NCBI GenBank assembly: GCA_964563595.1
Contig: CAZLWR010000001.1
Span: forward strand, 1 to 64,000
DNA length: 64,000 nt
Source: CALMFT01 sp964563595
Lineage (GTDB): Bacteria; Patescibacteriota; Gracilibacteria; Absconditabacterales; Absconditicoccaceae
Direction of reading: 5' to 3'
The notes below the pieces were generated by a model. It searched no databases. It was not told the origin of the DNA and worked only from the letters and a program-made list of their open reading frames with translations. Position numbers and translations under genes: made by a program. Position 1 is the stretch's first letter. Each line of letters opens with the position of its first letter. Shown in pieces: positions 1 through 9,661 of this stretch.

Positions 1-1433
1 AATGAGCTTAGATCCACAGTGATATCATCAAGAAAAGGTCTTATATACTCCAGGATATCTTGGTAAGTAACGTGTAGCTTTTTGTCGCGATCAAAGTCGA
101 GAACACCAATAATATATCTTTTCAGCTCTTTAAATAATTCTTCATTATCTCTTGCGTCATCAATTGCCTTTATGCGTTGGCCTTGGAAAACTTGATAGTA
201 GAAGCGGACACTATTATCTAGCACAGACGTATTTTCATTATTATCGAGCGGTACTATCGCTAGGTATTCAGCACAAATATGGCGGAGTTTATCCATGTCA
301 AATATGGCTCCTGCAGTGTTGCATTTATCCAGCGATACTTGAAATTCTTTGTATGATGTATAGTGTTCTTGATTTTTCTCTTTCCGCCAATCTTCAAAGT
401 TACTATTGAGTAAGCACATGAGATATGTTTTGATTCATTCTGCCGGATATCATGCATCAATCAGTGTTTGTACGTCCGCTTCTGGATCTTTCCTTTTGCT
501 TAGTTTGCGTCTATTGCCATTGTCCAACTTTTGAATTGGGGAATTATGATTGTAAGATCGCTGTTTTCTAGTGAATATGTCTTCAAAACCAGAGAACAAT
601 TGTATATGGAAAGGTACTGACGCGAGCCGTTCATCTGCTCTAATCACGTGCGTAGTCCCCATTAGATAATCATCTACGATATGTGCGAGATGGTATGAGG
701 GGAAACCATCTGATTTGAGCAACACATGATCGATATAATTTGCATCCATTTCTACTGTTCACTTGATCCCATCTTCAAATACTATTTTCTCTCATACTTT
801 CCCTTTTGCTTTTCGTCTAATCACATATGTCTCACCATTATTGATTTTACTGATGATTTCTTGCTCTGAAAGGTTGCGACTCAAGGCATATTGTCCATAT
901 ACTCCAGTTGCCTGCTTGGACAACTGTTGGCTAGTTCTTAGATTTTCCAATTCTTGTGGAGTCATGAAACATACATAGGCTTGATCTGTTTCTAAAAGGT
1001 ATGCCACAAATGACTTATAGATATCTAATCTTTGAGATTGTGTATAAGGAGCATAAGAGCCGACTGATTCAAGTTCCCATTTGCCATCTTGTTTTGGAAG
1101 TGCAAGTTTTACGCCTTCATCATATTCCAATCAAAAAAATCGTAATCCATTAATAATAGAAAATATTCATCATGTTTGTGCATCGTGATCGGTTGTATTT
1201 CTTGCTTGGTCTGTATCTTCTATTCTTACTAAAAAGATACCATTAGATTGATGTGCTAGCTTTTCATTGAGTAAGCCAGTATATACACTTCCTATATGCA
1301 AGAAACCTGTTGGACTAGGGGCTATTCTTGTTACTATTTGGTTACTAGGTCTTGAAGGGTATTGATCTAAGATACTTTGTATACTTTTAATATTAGTATC
1401 AGAGAAAAGAAGTTTAGCAATGGTTGATGACAT
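1..1433 (-). CDS. gltX: Glutamyl-tRNA synthetase, C-terminus cut by window edge
   Basis: Class I synthetase that charges tRNA with glutamate in the cytoplasm. The ATG is at 1431-1433. The catalytic HIGS motif is at residues 46-49, after the family APSPTG stretch, and the KMSKS-type loop reads KLSKR at about 310-314. Continuity needs in-frame TGA read as Gly at several points (for example 1170-1172, 792-794 and 450-452). The part before the window edge is the expected all-helical anticodon-binding region. The stop of the upstream gene overlaps this start by one base (TAATG), so the two are probably translationally coupled. Assignment is firm. I cannot tell discriminating from non-discriminating GluRS. 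Confidence 0.95.
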
Positions 1434-1983
1434 TATTGATTCAATAAGCTATAAATATCTGTTAAGCTTGTATTTTCTTTTGTGAAACGATTGTAGGGTA
1501 TTGGTAATTTTCTTACGTGGATAATCAAATCAGCTAGTGCGTCTAACTCGGGCATACCTTCTTGTTCATTCGATCTCAATACTATCGCATTCAAAAGTTG
1601 CATATTTTCTTCGTTTGGATCCAATGCTCTAAAGATATCTACGGCGAGATTTATATTGGAACGTTGCTTGGCTTGTTTACTTCGTAATCCAACTCTTACA
1701 ATTCCTGTGGGAACTTCACGAATGAGATCAGTAATTCTTGCAATGAAGTTTTCTAAAATTCTCTGCTGATCTGATGGGTCACCGTGAAATATATCAAAAA
1801 CATTAAGTTGGGTGTTTCTATTGGTGAATTCATTTTTTAACAAACCTATAGAAACAGGATTTTTGAGATCTTGATGAAAAATGAGACTTGGTGTAAGTCT
1901 ATTAAGAAAAAAATGATGGAGTATTGCCACTTGATGTGATGGGCTTTCTTGTGCAAAAAGATCTGGATTTTCATACTGAAGTC
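1433..1983 (-). CDS. Unknown protein, N-terminus lost in scaffold gap
   Basis: The frame runs out of the N gap and ends with TAA at 1433-1435, overlapping the gltX start by one base. About 183 residues are visible. They are mostly helical and polar, with no transmembrane segment and no motif I recognise. There is no in-frame stop or clear start before the gap, so the true start is missing. Location between ung and gltX on the same strand suggests one transcription unit. Function unknown. Confidence 0.6.
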
Positions 1984-2083
1984 NNNNNNNNNNNNNNNNN
2001 NNNNNNNNNNNNNNNNNNNNNNNNNNNNNNNNNNNNNNNNNNNNNNNNNNNNNNNNNNNNNNNNNNNNNNNNNNNNNNNNNNN
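1984..2083. other. Scaffold gap of 100 N
   Basis: Exactly 100 consecutive N, the usual placeholder for a gap of unknown size. It removes the C-terminus of ung on one side and the N-terminus of the unknown gene before gltX on the other. The real distance, and whether another gene lies here, cannot be judged. Confidence 0.98.
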
Positions 2084-2646
2084 AGTACCAAGTGTTTACT
2101 TTTATCAATCAATGCTGATTTAGAAATAGCGAAGTTTCACCAAAGCATAAAAACCAGATTATCTTTTTGTTCTGATAATATTCTGATAGTATGATCAGTA
2201 AATACTTCTCGACCGATTTTGGAATGGGATAAGGGCTTGGATGCCTCTACTGTTAGGAAGCTATTGAGCAATAAGACTCACTGGCTTGCTCGCGAGCTAA
2301 GATTGCCGGAGGATAGGTTTGCTTTTTTGTCAGGATATTCTTGTTGTAATTCTTTGTAGATATTGATAAGAGATGGTGGCGGGGCAATACTATCTGGTAC
2401 AGAGAAACACAGGCCATGTGCTTGTCCTGGTCCGTGATAAGGATCTTGTCCCAAAAGTACTACCTCTACGTTTTCTCGCAGACATAAATCAAATGCCTTG
2501 AAGATATTTGGTCCTGCTGGATAAATAGTTTTCCCTGCTTGTTTTTCTGTTTTGAGAAAAGATATAATATTCTGAAAGTAAGGAAGTTGAAATTGATCTT
2601 CTAGGTGTGGATATCGAGAATCATTGATATTTACAAGCTTGTTCAT
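2084..2646 (-). CDS. ung: Uracil-DNA glycosylase, C-terminus in gap
   Basis: Removes uracil from DNA to start base-excision repair. The ATG at 2644-2646 is preceded by AAGGCG, a plausible ribosome-binding site. The water-activating motif GQDPYHG is present, followed by the PPPSL loop. After an in-frame TGA read as Gly (2278-2280) comes the family block with VLLLNS, TVEA, SHSKIG and LLWG-like residues (LWGNFA). The frame enters the N gap at SKHLV, just before the expected HPSPLS motif, so roughly 30-40 residues are missing. A terminator separates it from the upstream foreign-looking gene. Confidence 0.93.
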
Positions 2647-2709
2647 CGCCTTATAGTATGCTGTAAATGATTCTGTTGGTATAATAAAAAATAGATATAA
2701 ATCTATGTT

Positions 2710-2744
2710 AAAATAAAAAAGCCGCCCCGTAAAAACGGTTTGGC
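2710..2744 (-). terminator. Rho-independent terminator
   Basis: Read on the minus strand: a hairpin with CCGT/ACGG and GCC/GGC paired segments around an internal loop, followed by a T-run (TTTTTTATTTT). It sits directly after the GC-rich gene at 2744-3205 and before ung. Confidence 0.75.
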
Positions 2745-3205
2745 TAGTGGCAGACTGTGCCTGACGCCCGAGCTCACACATAGGCTGGATTCATGGTCCG
2801 GATAATGGGTATCTCTTCGTTGATCTGGCAGGTGAAACAGCCAGATTGATAGAAAAAGATTTCCAACCCATTGTCATCCCAGCTGCCGTCCTGTTTGAGT
2901 TTTTTAGCGGTGACGCCATGTCCGTCGGGATATACATCATGCGGTCCATGACCGGTTCCACCGCCACCGTGAGCGGTATTGATGACCACATATTCCCCGA
3001 CGAATATGCTGGTATCAAAGCTGTGAGCTCCTTTTGAACGCGATTGTTTTTTGCCGACCTCAATCGTGGTGTTAGTAAGCTTTTCGGCGTCGCGGTGAGA
3101 AGGAGACACATTGGAGTACACATATTTCTGCGGCAAAGAGATTTGGATCTTATGGCCGTTTTTAATCTCGAATACGTGGCCTCGTTGGAGGAATTTTTTA
3201 TCCAT
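2744..3205 (-). CDS. GC-rich orphan protein, foreign-looking
   Basis: Unknown protein of 143 residues if the TGA at 2774-2776 is a stop, or 153 if it is Gly and translation runs to the TAG at 2744-2746. It is clearly richer in G+C than its neighbours. All internal glycines are GGN codons, unlike host genes where TGA is common. It carries a Gly/His-rich stretch (HGGGGTGHGPHD) and two cysteines near the end (CFTC). The ATG at 3205 is chosen over 3235 because a TTGACA at 3261-3266 (minus strand) puts the transcription start near 3231-3234. It has its own terminator. Likely horizontally acquired; function unknown. Confidence 0.6.
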
Positions 3206-3355
3206 GGTACAGTATGTTGGTTGTTTTGCCAACATCAGACTATCTATTTTTCTTATATAATGTCAATACTATTTGTTCTACTTACAATATATATGATTCA
3301 ATCTTGAGGTGAATATGGTGAATCATCTATTTGGACTAGCTTGTGTACAGTCTTA

Positions 3356-3784
3356 TTAGGGTTTAAAAGTATATATAACATATCATGATTTAGGAAGCTT
3401 GGATGGTGGTTGCTCTATTAGTGTGCGACATAATTCTAGTAACTCGGGATTGTGACCTACTATTATGATACAACGAAAGGATTGATAATGGAGGATAGTT
3501 TCCGACCGCTTTTCAACACTACAGCGATAGAGATTGGAGTCTACGATAATATTGTTAGGCGATACATGTAGCTGGTGGCCTATAACAATAGCAGTTTGAT
3601 AGCATCTAGGAGCTGCACTAGTGATAATAATGCTGGGTTTTATATGCTTGTCGTCCAGTTCCTGAGCGGTTTTTTGTGCTTGCTTTGTACCAATCCTTGT
3701 CAATGTTCTGTATCGATCATGTCCCTTGTGTTTCAGCTTATTTATTGCTTGTGCATGACGCACGATAATCAGCTGCTGAGTCAT
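3356..3784 (-). CDS. SixA-like phosphohistidine phosphatase
   Basis: Histidine phosphatase superfamily protein of 142 residues. The N-terminal catalytic motif is VRHAQA (RHG-type) at residues 8-13, with an expected TSAAPRC segment and the second catalytic histidine in VGHNPE. Size fits SixA, a short phosphohistidine phosphatase. TGA at 3383-3385 is read as Gly, giving the usual last strand (SGYVIYTF) and a TAA at 3356-3358. It lies 23 bases downstream of the winged-helix gene on the same strand, probably co-transcribed. The substrate cannot be inferred. Confidence 0.82.
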
Positions 3785-3807
3785 TTTGGTGCTTTAGCTC
3801 TAAATAC

Positions 3808-4332
3808 TTACGCATTTCTCATGACACTGAGGGCAAACTTATCTGCCATCTTTGTTCTCTTTTCGAACTCATCGGCCGGCATGAATACCAGATAAGCAGG
3901 ATCAATCATATGGAGTTTGAAAAGATTATTGATGGCGGCTTTTAGTTGATCCAATGAGTCTTCAGGGGACTGATGATGGAGTATAACGAGATCTACTTCG
4001 ATGGCCTTATCAAACACTTTTCAAAAATAAAATTTAGTAATAAAATCGAACTCGGATAACACTTTCTTAGTATCGTGCTTGAGGCTCGCAATAATAAGTT
4101 TGCGAATCTCTTCGTAAATATCATCAGCGATTCTAATAGATCGTTTTTCGGGTGCTTTGTCTATAACCAATACTTCTGCCTCCTCTAATGAGTCTATTTG
4201 TTTTTTGATTCACGGAAAGGTTCGTCCCAGTTCTGATTCTAGGGCTCTAATACTAACACCTTGTCTTCTAAAAACCAAATACTTCAAGATGTCAGACTTT
4301 GTTTTGCTACCAAATAGTTTTTCTAAATTCAT
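3808..4332 (-). CDS. Winged-helix DNA-binding protein
   Basis: A 174-residue protein. Residues 1-75 look like a winged helix-turn-helix (FGSKTKSDILKYLVFR, then a second helix with RALESELG and IKKQIDSLEEA, then a wing), like the N-terminal domain of ArsR/MarR-type regulators. The remainder is an alpha/beta segment I do not recognise; a divergent nucleotidyltransferase-like fold is possible but unproven. TGA is read as Gly in RTFPGIKK and FYFGK. ATG at 4330-4332, TAA at 3808-3810. Probably a transcription regulator in an operon with the phosphatase. Confidence 0.65.
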
Positions 4333-4369
4333 ATTGTCTCAGCTATAGTAATGGTGCTTTTATGGTATA

Positions 4370-7300
4370 TTACTTTACTTCGAACACAATAAGCTGAGAT
4401 CAGCCGCCGAGTGATTGTGTGATAACGCCATTTGCTACTGAAGGAAATTGCTGAGGTTGTTGATTGTAGGTTGTGACAAGATTGAGATAATTGAGCAGGA
4501 CGAATCTTTCATCTTGCGAGAGCTCTTTTATGTCTCCTGCGATGCTTGGGAAGCCCTGAGTCTGTGCTTTTGCCAATAATCACTTTAGTGCATCTTCGTC
4601 TATGATTTTTCCATATATATCAGCGATATCTGAAAGTGCTTCTCCGTTTGCGACTCTTTCAGTAAACATTTGTGACAGAGCTTGAATCATCTGTTCTTGA
4701 TTGCCTCGGAATCTTACGGTTGCTAGCCTTGCTCTCAACAGTGCCAAATCATCATCATTAGTAATACCAAATTTAGATTTAAGATAATCTGAAGAAAGTC
4801 CGAATCCATATTTTGCTCCAAGATTATTGGAATTGAAGAGTTTGATATATCCTTTGTTTATCAATTTTCCTATAGTACTAAATGTACCGTCTGTTACAAT
4901 TCTACCAGAGGGATCTAGTTTTGCAAAGAATCTTTCTAAGAGTGAATTGTTGCCTCCTCCCATAACAATAGTGGCAATATTAGGATCAATGATAAGATAT
5001 TTGAGGTCCTTATCTTTGAGTCTCAAATAAGATTTACAGAGATTTCCATCAGAAAAATTCTTTCGTAAGTCCACTAATAAACCATCTCCAACGAGCTTAG
5101 ACTGATCATTGACTCGGTATTGCAAATAAGTTCCAGCTATGAGGTTTACCTGTTTTCCGGTTTGTGCATTGATTGCATTGATAGTTTTTCGATAGAAAGG
5201 AAATTGTAGTTCCATAATATCTGTCCATTTGTAAGGAAACTTTACGGTAACTTTCTGTTGTAATGTTTCGTCTACTTCTACTGCTTGTCCATTACTGTAA
5301 GAGTACTGTAGGAAAGGTCCTGATCAACCTTGTGATGCTATTCTTACTAAATTGAGTGACAGTTGAATGAGTCCAAATAGAACAAACAATCAACAAAATA
5401 CGTAAAATAATGTATGATTATCCGCATGTTTCTTATCGTCACCTGCTTCATATAGACTATGCACAAACAATACAAAGCCAATAATAGTCCAAGTGATCAG
5501 TCCTATTCCGTATCGTATAATACCTCCTCCTATGGCTATCCAAAATACCCAACCGATTACGGCAACCAAGTTCGTTGTCCATAGTAATCTGTTTCTGGAG
5601 AGTATTCCGTACAGGAGTCCTACTACTAGGAAGAATTGCATAATAAGCCATATAATACCTATATCCGTATAGTATGAAGATAGGTTTTGCAAAGATCGGT
5701 TGAAGGTTACATTTAATGGAACTACTAATTTGTAAGGTACATCAACTTTTCCTCCATCCTTATAAATAGTTTTATCTTGTCGATAGTCGGCTAAGAGTTT
5801 TTGTTTGTCGGCGGTATAGGTGGATATGATATCAGAAGATCAATATCAAGCCACGATACTATCTACCAATTCGTATGCCTCAGATCATTTTTTTAATTTA
5901 GCCAACAACGCTTTTGCATTAGCGAGATTGAGACTGCTGATAAGAGCTTGATCATTACACAAGACGCGGGCTCATTTATTTATAGTAACACATGATTTGT
6001 TGGGTACAAGGAATCACCACCATGGATTAGTAAATGACTTCTGCCCGAATCAAACATATCTACCTACATCTTCGCTGTATCCATCTCCTGGAGGAGTAAG
6101 TAATGAAGTGTAGAGATCTTTGGTGTCTGATAAACCTACGTTTTGTAATGTGCACTGTTCTGGAGTAAGTTGGCTGTTGTCCACTGGTACTTCTGTATTG
6201 ACTGAACTAGTAGTTTCTCAGGACGATGTATTTTGTGCCAACAGTACCTGAAATGTATTATTGCTAGCTAGCAGTACTGGTTTCTTTCACTTACCAAAAA
6301 GCATTTCTTTTGGTATTGATTGTAAGTTGGTTTGATCATGATATAATCTGAATAATGCGATAGGTAATTTAAGTATTACTACCGTAAGTAGTAAGATTAA
6401 TCACCAGCTTGCGATATGTTTTCCTATTTCTACCAGTCTTGGTCGATAGCTATAAGAGTGTTTTTGTTGTCACTTTCATAGACCCAATAAGGTAACTAGT
6501 GCTCCTCATCATAAACCTACCATGTTTGCAAATCACTTGCTGATAAAATTGCCTACGCCATTAATTCATAAATTAGCGAAAATTGCTAAGATAATAAGAG
6601 ATATTCAAACCAAAACTACTCATCCTAGTATGAATCACACGATCAATAAAACAAAGTTCATAGCATCAAACAGGGCAGTGATTTTACTCGCAATAGCAAT
6701 TGCGAAAAAGAATCAGCTTATATACAAATCATTGAGACCTTCTTTTTTACTGATATCATCACTGGGTTTATCGTTATACTTTTTAATAATATAGTCTATA
6801 TAACCCAATCCTGCGTAGAGTCCCAGGCTACTCAAATACATAATGGCAAAATCAGTTTTATTGTCTACAAATACAAGAAATGCACCCATTCCGCTTGTTA
6901 ACCAAAGAACTTTTGCGAACCATCATAACATTTGTGTAAGTTTTCTGTGCTGGGTGTTTTTGTGACTTACCATATCCAATACCTTATCAATAATTCCCAG
7001 TGTTATGATGAAAGTGAATATTGCTGTAAGATAGTTCATTTCAACACCAAAGGTATCTGGTGATATCCGAAAACTACTGCCCAAGCCCTTAATTAATGAG
7101 AAGAAAAACGCTATATAACTTATATACACTGGTAGATAACCCGTTGGTTGATGGGTATTCCAGCTATGTCCATGTGCATTTGAAATAGCATTAGGCATAA
7201 GCATATACGCGTGATTCGCATCTCGTGCAGTAGGATATGGTATATATGCCATTTTAAATCCTATGAAGTAATAGGCAATAGAAATAAGTATAAGTGCTAT

Positions 7301-7945
7301 TACTAGCCAATTATATACTCCCATTCCAGACTTATTGCTTCAGTATAAAGATCTAATGGTTTGATTGATGGTGGCAGCCATACCTTTCAACAATGGTGCT
7401 GCTTTTCGTGTAAGATATCATAACAGGATGACTTGTAATCGATTTACTCGTGCATAATAGACATGCATAAGAATAAGAAAGTAATTAACAGCTACAAACG
7501 TGCAAAACCCTAAACCAAACGCAAGTAGTATTTGTCTTCGAGATCGTTCTTGGTTGCCATAAAGTTTTTGATGAACTTGTCCTCCAATTGCAGTAAGTGC
7601 AAGCACTGTCGCAAGTCAGCATCAAAAAACTAATGCACTGTTTACTACTCGCATAATCGCTCCTGTTCCTAAAATACTTTCTCTAATACTTGCATACAAT
7701 ATACCATATATGAGTAATCAAATCCACAATGATCGACTAAATCACTTGAGAGTTGCATTTTTCCAATAAAGGATATATCCGACGGGTATGGCGGCACAAA
7801 CTAAGGTCGCAATAATCATGAAAAGATTACTAGTGTTGTTTAGCATATCGTAATAATATGTATGATTTGCCATGTACTCTTTGAGTATAAGTGTTCAGAA
7901 TATAAGCAAAAATACATTACATGCACCAAGGATCCACTTCTTCAT
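4370..7945 (-). CDS. Large multipass membrane protein, 1191 aa
   Basis: One frame from ATG (7943-7945) to TAA (4370-4372), assembled from four visible stretches joined by many TGA-Gly codons. The first half has about ten or more hydrophobic segments (MKKWILGACNVFLL at the start). A polar, probably extracellular, domain of about 200 residues follows, with several cysteines in its first part. Then comes a second group of about four membrane helices and a soluble C-terminal domain of about 300 residues. I do not recognise a family. Size and layout suggest a lineage-specific envelope protein. It follows pilB on the same strand, with an inverted repeat between them. Confidence 0.7.
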
Positions 7946-8032
7946 GAGAGAAAAGATAGTCTGAATAAATAAAGTTGTTGTATAAGTGCCTACATAACCA
8001 TTTGTTAGGGCTTTTCAACTCGGGTATGTACC

Positions 8033-8068
8033 ATGTTACAAATAGACTTGACAGTTTATTTGTAACAT
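8033..8068. repeat. Perfect 12-bp inverted repeat
   Basis: ATGTTACAAATA at 8033-8044 and its exact reverse complement at 8057-8068, separated by 12 bases that contain TTGACA. It lies between the end of pilB and the start of the large membrane protein gene. No T-run follows on either strand, so it does not look like a terminator. It could be an operator. Confidence 0.75.
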
Positions 8069-8123
8069 ATCGAAATGTGTGATTTTAGATCTGATTTTTT
8101 GAGTTATAATATTTTAACATACA

Positions 8124-8150
8124 AAAAAACTTCTTAGGAAAGTTCTTTTG
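8124..8150 (-). terminator. Probable terminator of pilB
   Basis: On the minus strand, AAAGAACTT can pair with AAGTTTTTT across a 7-base loop (nine pairs, one G-U). The 3' arm is itself a run of T. It begins about 20 bases after the pilB stop. Confidence 0.55.
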
Positions 8151-8170
8151 AGAAATAAGGTTTTTTTGTA

Positions 8171-9499
8171 TTACCTATGTTTACTCAGTCTATATACTTC
8201 TTCAAGTGTCGTAAGTTGCTTAATAGACTTGAAAATACCATCTCTTTCGAGGTTGATCATATTGTGCAAGAGAAGTTCATGCTCTACTTCAAATGCTGTT
8301 TTGTTATTTAATAGCATCCCTTTGAGTAAATCGTTGTACTCCATACATTCAAACAATCAGATTCTGCCTTTGTAGCCTGTTCCATTACAATTCTTGCAAG
8401 TATGTCAGCTACTATCTTTACCTGTTCAGGTCATGCATGATCCATCACCAAACGCTTTCCGTTGCTCACTATTGATATTTCTTAACTTGAGTTCCGTTTC
8501 GAGTGCCTTTGGGTCCATTTGTGATAGGGATTCCTTTGCAAACTGATAGTACTGTTGTTGCTCAGGACTGAGTTCTTGTATATTTTTTTGAGCTTGGCAA
8601 TTAGGACATATTTTTCTGCTCAATCTTTGTGCCATGATCAAATTAAAAGTACCGCAAACTTGATATGGCTTAGCACCAAGATTATATACTCTGGTAATTG
8701 TTTCTGCAGAAGAATTGGTATGCAATGTTGAGAATACCAAATGTCCTGTCATGGCAGCTTCCATAGCCGTATCAAGCGTTTCCCAATCACGGATTTCTCA
8801 CACCAGTACTATATCAGGATCCTGTCTCAATGATCCTCTCAACCCTGAGGCAAATGAAAAGCCTATGTCACTTCTGATTTGTGCTTGGTTTAGTCCATCG
8901 ATTCTTGATTCTACTGGATCTTCGTAGGTCAAAATATTGACGGCCGACTTATTGAGCTTATTTAGACATGCATAAAGAGTAGAGGTTTTACCACTTCCAG
9001 TAGGTCCGGTTGTGATAATAATCCCGTTGGGATAGTTGAGATTCTTCAATAAGATATCCATATTTGAACCTTCGATACCCAATTCTTCCAAAGGTGGTAT
9101 TTGTTTAGATTTATCTACAATACGCATTACGAGCTTTTCTCACCGTACTGTGGGTAGGGTATTTGCTCTCAGATCAAGCTCTTTATGAGTGAGAGTTATT
9201 GATGAAACTCTGGCATCTTGTGGTATTCTTTTCTCATCGGGTCTCATTTGCCCAGACTCAATTTTGAACTTGGCGATAATATTTTCGTGGATACTATTTG
9301 GATATTGAATCAATTCGTGCATAATTCAGTCTATTCTGATTCTTATTCTACAATACGTTTCATATGGCTCAATATGAATATCTGATGCTTCCAAATCCGT
9401 TGCTATAGTAAGAAGATTATCAAAAAGCTTCACGACATCACTTGATGCTATGGATTTAGAAAGTGCTTGATAGTACTGATTAGCTGAGAGATCTAACAA
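8171..9499 (-). CDS. pilB: Type IV pilus assembly ATPase PilB/GspE-like, short form
   Basis: Secretion ATPase that powers pilus extension at the inner face of the membrane. Visible: the N2-type segment with EASDIHIEPYE, Walker A GPTGSGKTST, Asp box, Walker B region (RQDPDIVLVGEIRD), His box (TGHLVFSTLHTN), and two CxxC zinc-finger pairs (CPNC, then CKNC followed by NGTGYKGR). TAA at 8171. The length is about 442 residues, whereas PilB/GspE usually has 550 or more, because the N-terminal MshE/GspE_N domain is absent. An upstream in-frame TAA (9509-9511) leaves no ATG; TTG at 9497-9499 is my best start, ATT just upstream being an alternative. The pseudopilin at 33.4 kb is a likely partner. Confidence 0.88.
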
Positions 9500-9661
9500 A
9501 ATTAGAAATTAGAAACTAAAATGATGAATTGTTTCATAAAGTATAACCAGAACTACCAAAAATTACAATATAATCAGTACAGTAAGCTTACTACTTATAT
9601 AGTTGATTCATAACTCTATTGACATTATTCGACTCATATTACTATCGTAAAGGTATCGATC

